A stretch of 64,000 nt of DNA from Natrinema sp. DC36 (GCF_020405225.1 NZ_CP084472.1:2728001-2792000), one strand, 5' to 3'. Shown: positions 45,172-55,238, counted from the first letter of the stretch. A program made the numbers and translations. Notes: generated from the sequence alone by a model not told the origin.

Positions 45172-46254
45172 TCAGGAGTCGAGTTGTTCAAGTCGCTCGA
45201 GCCGTCGCGCTCGCGATGGTGTCGACGAGAGCCACTCGCTGAGCCGACCCCGGTCGTCGGACAGGTCGGAGCCGGTCTCGATAGCGGACGCGAGGGGCGC
45301 GGCTCCGACGGCTCGAGCGGCGCGGCGATCGGCGGTGAACTCGAACCGCCGGTAATACCGGAGAAGAAGCGGCGCGGTGATCGCAACGCTACCCACCATG
45401 AGGAGAAGCGATGTCCAGACGGTCAGCGTCACGACCAGTCCGAAGAGAAGCGCCAGCACTAGCGACCGCCGCTCGAGGAGCCGCAACTCGTCGCCGGCGT
45501 CCGCACGCGCACAGAGCGCAGTCAACGCCTCGTCGTCGAGGGCGTCGAGAGCGTAGTCCGTGGCGTACACCCGCCGATTCCAGAACGGTCCGTCGAGGTA
45601 GAGCCTGGCAACCTCGGTTTCGCGAGCCGGGATCACGCCGGCGACCGTCGCGGTCAGGCCGGCTCGGTCGGCAGCGTTCTCGAGTCGCTGGCGCTGTTCG
45701 GCCGTCGTCTCGGTGACTGTCTGTGAGAGGCGAATGCCGTACTGCAACCAGGCGTAGACCACGGCGATGAGGACGACGAACGAGAGCGGAATCAACACCG
45801 GATCGGGATCCGACGCGCTGACGAGCGCAACGAGGGGAACGAGTGCCCCCAGGCAGAGCATCGTGATCGCCACGAGATATTTCGCGAGCCGACCGACCGC
45901 CGTCGCGGCGCTGATCTCGAGGTCGCGGCGTTCGCGAGCGTACGGAAAGACGCCGAGATACGCGACGAGCGTCGCGACGATCGCACCGCCGAGCACGGGA
46001 AGCCAGGCGAGCGTCGCTCCGGTCCCGCCCGCCAGCGCTGGATGGACACTCGAGAGGGTGTTTTCAGTCGCCTCGGGGAGGCCGGATAACGCGAGGACGA
46101 TCCCAGTCCCGAAGCCGACGACGGCGAGAAGGCGATACGTGCCGAGCGATCGCCGGCCGTCCGGGCGGCGTCGAAGCGTGTACCGTCCGTACAGCCTGGC
46201 GCCGGCGTAACCCGCGCCGAGCAGTCCGAGCCAGAGCGCGGCCGCTGCAATCAT
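45172..46254 (-). CDS. M48-peptidase-like membrane protein lacking the zinc motif
   Basis: This 360-residue protein has about six hydrophobic segments and the M48/HtpX-like layout: four N-terminal helices, a soluble part with ARLYLDGPFWNRRVYATDYA, and a late RRFEFTADRRAARAVGAAPL resembling the conserved ADRxAA region. Where M48 enzymes carry HExxH, this reads LDDEALTALCARADAGDEL, so zinc-dependent proteolysis is not expected. Probably an inactive homologue with a structural or regulatory role. The ATG at 46254 is chosen because a perfect TTATATAA box (46277-46284) sits about 26 nt upstream; an ATG at 46287 would precede the box. Confidence 0.8.
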   Translation of the reverse strand: MIAAAALWLGLLGAGYAGARLYGRYTLRRRPDGRRSLGTYRLLAVVGFGTGIVLALSGLPEATENTLSSVHPALAGGTGATLAWLPVLGGAIVATLVAYLGVFPYARERRDLEISAATAVGRLAKYLVAITMLCLGALVPLVALVSASDPDPVLIPLSFVVLIAVVYAWLQYGIRLSQTVTETTAEQRQRLENAADRAGLTATVAGVIPARETEVARLYLDGPFWNRRVYATDYALDALDDEALTALCARADAGDELRLLERRSLVLALLFGLVVTLTVWTSLLLMVGSVAITAPLLLRYYRRFEFTADRRAARAVGAAPLASAIETGSDLSDDRGRLSEWLSSTPSRARRLERLEQLDS

Positions 46255-46427
46255 ATACGCTCGTTGTAGTTGGAAATTATATAACATCGCCGATCGATCC
46301 GACGGATCGGCTCAAGGTTGACGGCCGACTGCCGCAATCGGCTCGCCGGTTCGACCCCGACAGTGGTCGCCCCGAACGACGCGCCGACGAGGAAAAACAC
46401 ATGACCCGGGGGTGTGTCAGGAACGGT

Positions 46428-47489
46428 ATGTTCGAGAAGTCGACGTGGATCCGCCTGCCGCGAAACGTCGTCGTCGGCCACGGCGTTCGCGACGAGGTCC
46501 TCGACGTGATCGACGACCTCCACTTGCAGGGACGGCCGCTGTTCGTCACGAGTCCAACGCCTCGAAAGGTCGCCGCGGACCCCATCGCGGCCGACTTCGA
46601 GGCCGCCGGAATCGAGCCCGCGATCGTCACAATCGAGAGAGCGACCTTCGAGGCCGTCGAACGGGTGATCGAGGTCGCCGAGACCGAGGACGTCTCCTAT
46701 CTGGTCGGCATCGGCGGCGGAAAGGCCATCGATATCGCGAAACTGGCCAGTCATCACCTCGAGATGGGCTTCCTCTCCGTACCGACGGCGGCCAGCCACG
46801 ACGGGATCGTCAGCAATCGCGGCTCCGTCCCGGACGGAGATTCCCGCCACAGCGTCGCCGCGGAGCCGCCGCTCGCGGTCGTCGCCGACACCGGAATTCT
46901 CGCCGAGGCGCCGTGGGAGCTGACGACCGCCGGCTGCGCCGACATCATTTCCAACTACACCGCCGTGATGGACTGGCGGCTCGCTCAGCGGCTCAAAGAC
47001 GTCGAGTACTCCGAGTACGCCGCCGCACTTTCGGAGATGACCGCCGAAATCCTCGTCGACAACGCCGATCTCATCCGGCCGGGGCTCGAGGAATCGGCCT
47101 GGGTCGTCACCAAGGCGCTCATGTCCTCGGGCGTCGCGATGAGCATCGCCGGCTCCTCGCGGCCGGCCAGCGGCGCGGAACACCTCTTTTCGCACCAGCT
47201 CGACCGGCTGGCCCCCGACGCGGCCCTCCACGGCCATCAGGTCGGCGTCGGCTCGATCATGACCGCCTACCTTCACCAGGGAGAGGACGGTATCTGGCGC
47301 GACATTCGCGACGCGCTCTCGAGCATCGACGCGCCGACGACCGCGGCCGAACTGGGAATCGACGACGAGACCGTTATCGAGGCGTTGACGACCTGCCACG
47401 AGATCCGTGACCGGTACACCATTCTCGGCAACGGGATGAACGAGCGAGCCGCTCGAGATGTAGCGCGAAAAACGGGAATCATCGACTGA
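46428..47489 (+). CDS. egsA: sn-glycerol-1-phosphate dehydrogenase
   Basis: This 353-residue enzyme makes the glycerol-1-phosphate backbone of archaeal ether lipids from dihydroxyacetone phosphate using NAD(P)H. It has the iron-containing-dehydrogenase fold with GGGKAIDIAKLAS, VPTAASHDGIVSNRGSV, metal ligands in SGAEHLFSHQLD and LHGHQVGVG, and a C-terminal RYTILGNGMNERAA. The frame opens at 46401, but MFEKSTWIRLP at 46428 is the conserved start. Convergent with the ABC transporter genes. Confidence 0.96.
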   Translation: MFEKSTWIRLPRNVVVGHGVRDEVLDVIDDLHLQGRPLFVTSPTPRKVAADPIAADFEAAGIEPAIVTIERATFEAVERVIEVAETEDVSYLVGIGGGKAIDIAKLASHHLEMGFLSVPTAASHDGIVSNRGSVPDGDSRHSVAAEPPLAVVADTGILAEAPWELTTAGCADIISNYTAVMDWRLAQRLKDVEYSEYAAALSEMTAEILVDNADLIRPGLEESAWVVTKALMSSGVAMSIAGSSRPASGAEHLFSHQLDRLAPDAALHGHQVGVGSIMTAYLHQGEDGIWRDIRDALSSIDAPTTAAELGIDDETVIEALTTCHEIRDRYTILGNGMNERAARDVARKTGIID

Positions 47490-47528
47490 TCAGCGACGGC
47501 GGTCGCGGTCGTCGGCGCGAACCGTTCG

Positions 47529-48368
47529 TTAGCCGAGATCCGTTCGCCGGAACTGCCACGCGCCCAGTAACAGCGGAACGACGATCCAGCCGGCGAGGAT
47601 CACGAGCATGAACCAGCCCTGAATGTAGAACGGATCGCTACTGGCCGTGGTGGCCTGCAGGGCGGTGAAATCGTCCGGAAAGACGAGTTTCATCCCGTTG
47701 AGGTAGGCCCCGGTCGGGCTGAGGCTGAAGATGAGGTCTAGCAGGGCGTCGCTGTAATCGACGCCGAGTTCCTCGAAGACGAACTCGGCCATCCGGACGG
47801 GGCTGACCGGCAGGAAGTTCCACGCGAGGTTGAACACGAAGAAGAAGCCGATCGCACCGCTCATCGCCCGCGAGCGACTCGCGGTGGCCGCCGAGATTGC
47901 GACGGCGACGGCGACGTACGCCAGCGCGTACAGCAGCGTCAGCGCGACGAAGGCGGCGTAGCCGTCGTACTCGAGGGTCATATCCGGAACGAGGACCTGT
48001 GCGGCGACGATCCCGACGGCGAACGCGATCAGCAGCGACGCCGCGACGACGCCGGTGCGGGCCAGTAGTTTGCCGACGACCACGTCCGACCGCGAGACCG
48101 GGAGGCTCAGCTGATAGCGGATGCTGCCCGACTCGCGCTCGCCGGCGATCGAGAGGTACGCCGCGACGATCGCGACCAGCGGGATGACCAGCGCCCCGCC
48201 GATCCCGGCCAGGCTCCACAGGACCATGTAGAAGTCCGGCTCCGGGCGGCTGCTCTGGCCCCAGTAGAAGACGAGCATGAACAGGGCGTACAGCAGGGCG
48301 GGGATCCAGACGAGTTTGGCTCGTCGGACGTCCAAGAAGTCCCGCTTGGCGACGGAGAGCGCGCTCAT
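47529..48368 (-). CDS. ABC transporter permease, ABC-2 type
   Basis: This 279-residue protein has six membrane segments, starting LVWIPALLYALFMLVFYWGQ and ending MLVILAGWIVVPLLLGAWQF. GERESGSIRYQLSLPVSRSD is the coupling-region signature of NatB/NosY-type ABC-2 permeases. It overlaps the ATPase gene by 4 nt. The substrate is unknown; such pairs export ions, drugs or lipids. Confidence 0.92.
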   Translation of the reverse strand: MSALSVAKRDFLDVRRAKLVWIPALLYALFMLVFYWGQSSRPEPDFYMVLWSLAGIGGALVIPLVAIVAAYLSIAGERESGSIRYQLSLPVSRSDVVVGKLLARTGVVAASLLIAFAVGIVAAQVLVPDMTLEYDGYAAFVALTLLYALAYVAVAVAISAATASRSRAMSGAIGFFFVFNLAWNFLPVSPVRMAEFVFEELGVDYSDALLDLIFSLSPTGAYLNGMKLVFPDDFTALQATTASSDPFYIQGWFMLVILAGWIVVPLLLGAWQFRRTDLG

Positions 48369-49333
48369 GCGGACACCTCCCGTTCCCGTCGCTCCTCGGC
48401 CGGCGCGACCGATCCCTCGCCCGCGCTCTCGGCCCCGGTGTACTGGTTGAACAGTTCTTCGAGCGAGGTGTCCGTCGAGAGGATATCGGTCACGGTCGCC
48501 CGCTCGTCGATGTGGCGGACGACGTCGACCTTGACGGCGGGGTCGTCACAGACCGCAGTGACGGTATCGTCGTCCGCGGTAACCCGCTGTACCCCCTCGA
48601 TCGAGCCGACGTCGAGGGCGGCCGGATCGGCCGTCGAGGCGAGTTCGACGTCGATCGTCGCCGCGCCGGTCGACTCGTCCCGGAGGTTCTCGATGCTGTC
48701 GAGGGCGACGAGTCGGCCCTCGTTCATGATGCCGACGCGATCACAGACCGCCTCGACCTCAGAGAGGATGTGACTCGAGAAGAAGACGGTCGTCCCCGAG
48801 TCGGCCTCCGTTCGCAGCAGTTCCCGCATGTCTTGGATCCCCGTCGGGTCGAGTCCGGAGGAGGGCTCGTCGAGGAGCAGCAGGTCGGGATCGCCGACCA
48901 GCGCCATCCCGAGACCGAGCCGCTGGCGCATCCCCTTCGAGAAGCCGCCGGCCGCCCGGTCGGCGTCCTCGAGGATCCCGACGCGCTCTAACAGCGCGTC
49001 GATGTCGGTGTCGACGCCCTTGGTATCGGCGACCCACTCGACGTGCTCGCGGGCGGTCAGGCGCTCGTAGAGGGTCGCGCCCTCCGGGAGGACGCCGATC
49101 CGCTCGCGGATCTCCCCGGTTTCGTCCTGTGCGTCGTACCCCAGCACCGTCGCGCTCCCGTCGGTGGGCCGGACGAAGTCCAGTAACATGTTGATCGTCG
49201 TCGACTTCCCGGCACCGTTCGGACCGAGGAAGCCGAAGATCTCTCCCTCCTCGACGGACAGGTTGAGGTCGTCGACGGCGAGGACCGATTCACCGTACCG
49301 CTTGGTGAGCGAGGTCGTTTCGATGGCGGCCAT
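48365..49333 (-). CDS. ABC transporter ATP-binding protein
   Basis: This 322-residue ATPase has Walker A GPNGAGKST (residues 37-45), signature FSKGMRQRLGLG, and Walker B LLLLDEPSSGLDP. The C-terminal 100 residues form the accessory domain seen in ABC-2 exporters of the CcmA/NatA class. It is the first gene of the two-gene operon with the permease at 47529. An A/T-rich promoter (around 49350-49375) precedes it. Confidence 0.94.
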   Translation of the reverse strand: MAAIETTSLTKRYGESVLAVDDLNLSVEEGEIFGFLGPNGAGKSTTINMLLDFVRPTDGSATVLGYDAQDETGEIRERIGVLPEGATLYERLTAREHVEWVADTKGVDTDIDALLERVGILEDADRAAGGFSKGMRQRLGLGMALVGDPDLLLLDEPSSGLDPTGIQDMRELLRTEADSGTTVFFSSHILSEVEAVCDRVGIMNEGRLVALDSIENLRDESTGAATIDVELASTADPAALDVGSIEGVQRVTADDDTVTAVCDDPAVKVDVVRHIDERATVTDILSTDTSLEELFNQYTGAESAGEGSVAPAEERREREVSA

Positions 49334-49408
49334 ACCCGATAGTCTACGACACTGTCATGTATATGTTTTGTAATAAGTTCGCGAACGGGTTCGACGGCGA
49401 GGGATCGA

Positions 49409-51229
49409 TCAGACGTGTTCGTCGAGGAAGTCCGCGATCTCGGAGTAGGCCTCGATGCGGTTCTCGAGCTTCGAAAAACCGTGCCCCTCGTCTTCGAAGA
49501 TGAGCTTTCGGACCGGGACGCCCTGTTCGGCCGCTTTCTCGGCGATCTGTTCGGCCTCGCCGACCGGGACGCGAGGATCGTTCTCGCCGTGGAGAACGAA
49601 CAGCGGGGCCTCGATCCGCTCGACATTGTTGATCGGGGAGATTTCCTCGAGGAACTCGCGATCCTCCGCGAGCGAGCCGTACTCGGCCTCGCGGAGTTCG
49701 CGCCGCCAGTCGCCGGTGTTCTCGAGGAACGTGACGAAATTCGCGATGCCGACCACGTCGACGCCGGCGGCCCAGAGGTCGGGGTACTCGGTCAGCGCGG
49801 CCAGCACCATAAAGCCGCCGTAGGAGCCGCCCTTGGCGGCGATCCGATCGGGGTCGATCGCGGGATGATCCTGAAGCCACTCGACGCAGGCTCGAATGTC
49901 GGCGACCGAGTCCATCCGCTTTTCGACGTCGTCGAGGGCGGCGTACTCGGCACCATAACCCGACGAGCCGCGGACGTTCGGCTCGAAGTAGGCGTAGCCC
50001 CGGTCGAGGAAGTACTGCTTGACGCTCGAGAAGGAGGGACGACGCTGACTCTCGGGGCCGCCGTGGATGTCGACGATGACGGGCGTTTCGCCGTTCTCGT
50101 TGGTGTCCGGTAACGTGAGGAAACCCGGTACCTCGAGTCCATCAAAGCTCTCCACGTCGACCAGATCGGAGTCGTCGAACGATTCCGGGGGAATGCCGGC
50201 GGTCGGCGCGCTGGTCCACTGCTCAGTCTCACCGCTCTCGAGATCGACCACGAAGACGTTCGTGTTGACCGCGTCGCCGGTGGTCGACAGCGCGAACCGT
50301 TCCGCGTCGGGGTCGAAGCTCACGCCACCGGAGATGCCGCCCGGCAGGTCGGGTTGGGGGAACCTCTCGAACGCGGTCGGCTCGTCGGCGTCGAACTCGC
50401 CGACGGTCAGTTCGGTGTAGCCCTCGACGTTCTGCGAGCAGACGAACCGGCCGGTCTCGTCGTCGAGCGCGATACCGCCGACGTTCCATCCGTCCCCGTC
50501 GATGACGGTTTCAAGCTCCTTTCGCTCTCCGTCGAGGTAGGCCAGATAGAGCGTGTCGGCCTCGCCCTCGTCGGTAACGAGGTAGATCCCCTCGCCGTCG
50601 GGCCCCCAGCTGGCGCTCTGGTAGCGAACGTCGCCCTCGTGGGGCGTGAGGTGCTCGAGTTCTCGCTCGTCGGCTTCGAGATCGAGCACGTACAGGTCCT
50701 GATCGAAGTTGGAGTAGGCCTGCGAGACGAGCAGGCGGGAGTCGTCGGGGCTCCAGCCGGCCAGCGAGAGCCAGCCGTCGCCCTCGCAGACGAGGGTCGC
50801 ATCGTCTCCCCGCTCGTCGCGCTCTTGCACGTAGACGTCGAAGACGGACTCGTCGCGGCGGTTCGAGGTGAACGCGAATCGCTCACCGTCGTGGCTCCAG
50901 CCCCCCCATCGGTGTTTGGCGTCGGGCATCGCCGTCAGATTCTCGATCTCGCCCGTCTCGGCGTCGAGCCGAAACAGCTGGGCTCGCTCGTTGCCGCCCT
51001 CGTCCATCCCGAAGATCAGCTCCGGCCGCTCGGGCGACCACGAGGCGAAGGTCACCCGCTCGTCGTAGAACGTTCGCTGTTCCGGCCAGGATCGGGCGTT
51101 CTCGAGCGTCCAGATCTGTGGCGTGCCGGTCGTGTTCATCAGGAAAGAGAGGCGGTCGCCGTCGGGACCGAACGACGCGCCGTAGGCGCTGCGGACGTTG
51201 AGATAGCGCTCGATATCGTAGCTTCCCAT
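49409..51229 (-). CDS. S9-family serine peptidase (prolyl oligopeptidase/acylaminoacyl peptidase type)
   Basis: This 606-residue protein has an N-terminal beta-propeller of TolB-like repeats (SWSPERPELIFGMDE, GWSPDDSRLLVSQ, SWGPDGEGIYLV) and a C-terminal alpha/beta hydrolase domain. Catalytic residues are Ser in GGSYGG (about residue 469), Asp in HGENDPRVP and His in EGHGFSK. It degrades short peptides or removes acylated amino acids, probably in the cytoplasm since no signal peptide is seen. The ATG at 51229 starts MGSYDIERYLNVRSAYGASF, preferred to the upstream extension. Confidence 0.94.
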   Translation of the reverse strand: MGSYDIERYLNVRSAYGASFGPDGDRLSFLMNTTGTPQIWTLENARSWPEQRTFYDERVTFASWSPERPELIFGMDEGGNERAQLFRLDAETGEIENLTAMPDAKHRWGGWSHDGERFAFTSNRRDESVFDVYVQERDERGDDATLVCEGDGWLSLAGWSPDDSRLLVSQAYSNFDQDLYVLDLEADERELEHLTPHEGDVRYQSASWGPDGEGIYLVTDEGEADTLYLAYLDGERKELETVIDGDGWNVGGIALDDETGRFVCSQNVEGYTELTVGEFDADEPTAFERFPQPDLPGGISGGVSFDPDAERFALSTTGDAVNTNVFVVDLESGETEQWTSAPTAGIPPESFDDSDLVDVESFDGLEVPGFLTLPDTNENGETPVIVDIHGGPESQRRPSFSSVKQYFLDRGYAYFEPNVRGSSGYGAEYAALDDVEKRMDSVADIRACVEWLQDHPAIDPDRIAAKGGSYGGFMVLAALTEYPDLWAAGVDVVGIANFVTFLENTGDWRRELREAEYGSLAEDREFLEEISPINNVERIEAPLFVLHGENDPRVPVGEAEQIAEKAAEQGVPVRKLIFEDEGHGFSKLENRIEAYSEIADFLDEHV

Positions 51230-51463
51230 GGCAGGGCCGTACGGACTCGAGCGGGTAGTCGTTTCGGTCAGGGCGGACTCGATTCGTTCGGGACGGACTC
51301 GATGCGGCGAACACACCCCGGTAAGGGGCGGTTATCCCCACTCGTCACCGGCCGCGATGAGTCGAGCACTCGAGCGACGAGCACCCGGTGGGCTGCCGTG
51401 ACGACGGCTCGCTCCGCTGATGGCTGCGCTTAACAATACCGTTTCCCGTGCCGAACACGGTCG

Positions 51464-52201
51464 ATGGCAGGTGAGACCGACTCGTCGTCGATCGGGACCG
51501 TCCTCGTGACGACCGTGATCATCCTCGCAGCGTTCGGGCTGACCGTCGCGGCCGTCGGCCCGGAGCTGTTCGTGGGCGAGTTGGATGAAACGCCCGAAGC
51601 CGACGGCGAAACGGAACCGCTGGGGGGACAGGATACCGAGAGCGACGAGACGGGAGCTGACGACTCCGAGGACGAGAGCGGAGATTCCGGGGATAGCGAA
51701 TCGGCGGACGATTCGCCCGAGGAAGGCGGAACTGAGGGTAGTGACGACGGGACCGACGGTGGGGACGAGATCAACGAAAGCGACGAGGCCGACGATGACG
51801 AAACGGACGATGGCAACGAGACCGAGAGCGACGAGACTGAAGACGGAGACGAGACCGAGGGCGACGAGTCCGTGGGTGACGAAACCGAAGACGAAGCGCG
51901 GGAGGTCGAGGACGGTGACGACACGGACGAAGAGACCGTCGACGATCCGGAATCGGGAACGAGTGAGGACGAGAGCGACGACGATACGGCGACCGAAGAC
52001 GGCGACGATGGTGGCAGTGACAGCGAATCGGCCGCCGACGGTGACGAGACCGACGACGGCACGAGCGACGGCGACGGTACGGACGGCGACAGTACGGACG
52101 ACGACGATTCGGACGACACCGACGGCGGCTTCTTCGAGGGGGTCGGGTCGTTCTTCGAGGACCTTCTTCCCGGCGACGAGAGCGATGAGAGCGACGAGTG
52201 A
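51464..52201 (+). CDS. single-pass membrane protein with long acidic low-complexity domain
   Basis: This 245-residue protein has one hydrophobic segment (about residues 10-33, GTVLVTTVIILAAFGLTVAA), followed by about 185 residues made almost only of Asp, Glu, Ser, Thr and Gly in loose DETE/DGDE repeats. It ends in a short amphipathic patch (GGFFEGVGSFFEDLLPGDES). Likely a membrane-anchored disordered surface or periplasmic tail; function unknown. The repeats are codon-level, not a DNA array. Confidence 0.75.
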   Translation: MAGETDSSSIGTVLVTTVIILAAFGLTVAAVGPELFVGELDETPEADGETEPLGGQDTESDETGADDSEDESGDSGDSESADDSPEEGGTEGSDDGTDGGDEINESDEADDDETDDGNETESDETEDGDETEGDESVGDETEDEAREVEDGDDTDEETVDDPESGTSEDESDDDTATEDGDDGGSDSESAADGDETDDGTSDGDGTDGDSTDDDDSDDTDGGFFEGVGSFFEDLLPGDESDESDE

Positions 52202-52361
52202 TCGATTCGGTCCCGAATCCGTCTAGCGCGGCCGAAAACGGCCACCGATCGTCACCTGTCCTCGGTTTCAGGCGGCGATTTCGGACGAAACTGCGACCCT
52301 CGAGCCGACGAATCGGACGAAAAAAGTGACTTTATAGCCCGGGGCTACGTGGCGGCCGAAT

Positions 52362-53423
52362 ATGCGAATCGCGTTCGTCTCGTTCGAAACGGTCTATCAC
52401 CGCGATACCGAGACGAACCAGCGCTTTCGAACCGTCTGCGAGCTGTTCGCGGCACGCGGCCACGACGTCCACTGTTACTGCGCCGGGTTCTGGGCCGGCG
52501 AGGAGTCCGCATTCGAGCGCAACGGCGTCACCTATCACGCGGTCTCGAGCGGCACCGAGGCCCGGAGCTCGTTCCTCCTGCGGCTGCCGTTCGTCCTCGC
52601 GGCCGCGAGTCCGGACGTGATCCACGCCAGCGCACAGCCGTCGAGTCAAGTGCTCGCGGCCAGTTGGGGATCGACGCTCGCTCGCGCGCCGCTCGTCCTC
52701 GAGTGGTACGGCGACGACGGCGTGAGCGACACGCGATGGACCCGTCTGGCGACGGGCCGACCGGGTCGGATCGTCACGCCCTCCGAACTCGTCGGGACGT
52801 GGGTCCGAGAGATCGGAGCCGACGGTGATATCGTCGAAACCGTCCCGAACCCGATCGATTGCGACCGAATTCAGCGCGTTGAGCCGGGCGAGGACGTCGA
52901 CGTGATCTACGCCCGCAGACTCGACGAGGGGGCCAACCTCGAGAGCCTGCTGTTGGGACTGGCCGAACTCCGCGGCCGCGACTGGCAGGCCAACGTCATC
53001 GGCGACGGCCCCGAACGGGAGACCTACGAGCGCCTCGCGCGAGATCTCCGGATCGAAGAGCGCGTGACGTTCGTCGGTGAGCTCGATCTCGAGGAGCGGA
53101 TCGCGGCCTACCGCGGGGCGCACGTCTTCGCCCAGACCGCAGATCACTGCGTTTTCCCGACGGAGATGCTGTGGGCGCTCGCCGCGGGCTGTGTCGGCAT
53201 CGTCGAGTACCACGCGAACTCGAGCGCCCACGAACTCGTCGAAGGGTGGGACAGGGGGTTCCGGACCACCAGCGAGGACGAGCTGGCCGAAGCGATCCTC
53301 GCGGCGGGCAACCTCGAGCACCGCGCGTACGACGAGGCGTTCGCGGAGTACGATCGGTCGGCGGTGGCCGATCGGTATCTCGAGCTGTATCGAACGCTAC
53401 AGGACGAACACGGTCTCCTGTAG
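52362..53423 (+). CDS. GT4-family glycosyltransferase
   Basis: This 353-residue protein has a GT-B fold. The acceptor half begins MRIAFVSFETVYHRDTETNQ; the donor half has VIGDGPERETYERLA and VTFVGELDLEERIAAYRGAH, and the E-x7-E type motif lies in CVFPTEMLWALAAGCVGIVE. It transfers sugars to a glycan or lipid; substrate unknown. A TTTATAG box lies about 27 nt before the ATG at 52362. It could act in surface glycosylation, but the neighbours are not a recognisable glycan cluster. Confidence 0.91.
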   Translation: MRIAFVSFETVYHRDTETNQRFRTVCELFAARGHDVHCYCAGFWAGEESAFERNGVTYHAVSSGTEARSSFLLRLPFVLAAASPDVIHASAQPSSQVLAASWGSTLARAPLVLEWYGDDGVSDTRWTRLATGRPGRIVTPSELVGTWVREIGADGDIVETVPNPIDCDRIQRVEPGEDVDVIYARRLDEGANLESLLLGLAELRGRDWQANVIGDGPERETYERLARDLRIEERVTFVGELDLEERIAAYRGAHVFAQTADHCVFPTEMLWALAAGCVGIVEYHANSSAHELVEGWDRGFRTTSEDELAEAILAAGNLEHRAYDEAFAEYDRSAVADRYLELYRTLQDEHGLL

Positions 53424-53501
53424 GAGTCCATTCGTGTCGAACGCTGACGGGCGACCGTCGGACGGAGACACCTATATGTCGATTCGGGAGAACGTTCGAC
53501 C

Positions 53502-53913
53502 ATGCACGACGACTGCGAGTTCTGTCAGATCCACAGCGGTGATCGATCGGCGCGCGTGCTCTACGAAGACGAGCGAACGATCGCGTTTCTCGACCGGAAT
53601 CCGGCCGCTCGCGGACACAGTCATCGTTATTCCGCGCGCCCACGAGGAGGACGTACTGACGATCGACGAATCGGTCTCGACGGCCGTCTTCAATACAGTC
53701 CGAATCGTTTCGACCGCGCTGGAGGCGGCACTCGAGCCGAGCGGGTTCAGCGTCTTTCACACCAGCGGGCCGCTAGTCGGAACCGTCGACCACGCCCACG
53801 TCCACCTCGTGCCTCGCTTCGCGGACGACGACGTGGCGCTGTCGCTGCCGCGGGATCGGCTCGATCCCGACGAGGCAACACACCTGCGGGATCGCGTTCG
53901 AGCACACCTGTGA
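53502..53913 (+). pseudogene. HIT-family protein gene with a one-base frameshift
   Basis: The start at 53502 reads MHDDCEFCQIHSGDRSARVL and YEDERTIAFLDRNPAARGHS, the usual HIT N-terminus with its CxxC. The frame then shifts near 53620. The rest continues one base over as VIVIPRAHEEDVLTIDESV, through the HIT triad HAHVHLVPR, to a stop at 53913. The 412-nt total is one base more than a whole number of codons. Either a recent inactivating insertion or a sequencing error. HIT proteins are nucleotide hydrolases or transferases. Confidence 0.85.
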
Positions 53914-53967
53914 CGGAGTCGGTCACTCGAGTGCCGAACTGACGCTCGCCGCGCTCGGAGTCGACGC

Positions 53968-55140
53968 TCAGAGATCGAACTGCGCCGCCGCCGTCTCCAT
54001 GTCCTTGTCGCCTCGGCCCGAGAGATTGACGAGGATCGTCTCGTGGTCGCCCTCCTCCGCGAGTTCGATCGCGCGAGCGATCGCGTGGCTGGACTCGAGC
54101 GCGGGGATTATTCCCTCGGTCTCGCTCAGTTCGCGGAAGGCCGCGAGCGCTTCGTCGTCGGTGACCCCCGTGTATTCACAGCGGCCGACGGCCCGGAACA
54201 TGGCGTGTTCGGGGCCGACGCCGGGGTAGTCAAGCCCCGCGGACACGGAGTGAACGTCGACGTCGTCGTCGATGACGCGCGTCTTCATGCCGTGCAGGAC
54301 GTCGTCCGTTCCCTTCGCGAGCGGGGCCGCGTGCCGGCTCGAGTCCGATCCCTCCCCGCCGCCCTCGGCGCCGTAGAAGTCGACGGGATCCTCTCGGAAG
54401 GCGTGGAAGAGGCCGATCGCGTTCGAGCCGCCGCCGACGCAGGCGACCGCCGCGTCGGGGAGGTCGCCGGTTCGCTCCCGAATCTGTTCGCGGGCCTCCC
54501 GGCCGATGACGCTCTGGAAGTCCCGGACCATCCGCGGGAACGGATCGGGACCCACGACGCTGCCCACCAGGTAGTGGGTGTCGTCGACGTTTTCGGCGAA
54601 GTCCTCGAGCGCGGCGTCGACGGCGTCCGCGAGACCCTCGTCGCCCCGGGTGACTTCGTTGACCTCGGCACCCATCAGTCGCATCCGGAAGACGTTCATC
54701 TCCTGGCGTTCGATGTCCTTTTTCCCCATGTAGATCTCCGTCTCGAGGCCCAACAGCGCGCCGACCATCGCGGTCGCGGTGCCGTGCTGGCCGGCACCGG
54801 TCTCGGCGATCAGCCGCTCCCGGCCGGCCCGTTTGGCGAGCAGGGCCTGCCCGAGACAGTTGTTGATCTTGTGCGCACCGCCGTGGAGCAGGTCCTCGCG
54901 CTTGAGGTAGATCTCGGCGTCGTAGCGATCGCTCAGGTTTCGCGCGTAGTACAGCGGCGTCGGCCGGCCGGCGAACTCCTCGAGCAGACCGCGCAACTCG
55001 GACCGGAACTCGTCGGTGTTCGCGACGTCGTCGTACGCCGCGGCGAGTTGCTCGAGCGGCTCTCGAAGCGGTTCCGGCACGTGTCGACCCCCGTATCCAT
55101 CGAATTCTCCGTTTTCCATGCTGATTGATTTCGGGCTCAT
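53968..55140 (-). CDS. trpB: tryptophan synthase beta chain
   Basis: This 390-residue PLP enzyme joins indole and serine to make tryptophan. The PLP lysine is Lys91 in [21 protein letters not shown] contains the catalytic Glu; the phosphate loop is [10 protein letters not shown]. Length fits TrpB1 rather than the longer TrpB2. trpA and other trp genes are absent on both sides, so the usual trpCBA order is not present here. The start could be 55140 (MSPKSIS) or 55119 (MENGEF); the former follows a possible GGTG site. Confidence 0.95.
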   Translation of the reverse strand: MSPKSISMENGEFDGYGGRHVPEPLREPLEQLAAAYDDVANTDEFRSELRGLLEEFAGRPTPLYYARNLSDRYDAEIYLKREDLLHGGAHKINNCLGQALLAKRAGRERLIAETGAGQHGTATAMVGALLGLETEIYMGKKDIERQEMNVFRMRLMGAEVNEVTRGDEGLADAVDAALEDFAENVDDTHYLVGSVVGPDPFPRMVRDFQSVIGREAREQIRERTGDLPDAAVACVGGGSNAIGLFHAFREDPVDFYGAEGGGEGSDSSRHAAPLAKGTDDVLHGMKTRVIDDDVDVHSVSAGLDYPGVGPEHAMFRAVGRCEYTGVTDDEALAAFRELSETEGIIPALESSHAIARAIELAEEGDHETILVNLSGRGDKDMETAAAQFDL

Positions 55141-55238
55141 CACCAAGTATGTTCCGCGGTGACGCGCGGCCTCCGCAGCCGGCGGCGGAAATATCACTAC
55201 GATCGTCGACGGGACGCTGTCGGATTCGGAGCCGGCCG

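Noticed and set aside
51600-52190. Apparent direct repeats (GACGAGACCGA-like) suggesting an array
   Set aside because: These are codon repeats for Asp/Glu/Thr in an acidic low-complexity protein, with no regular spacing or spacers, so not a CRISPR array.
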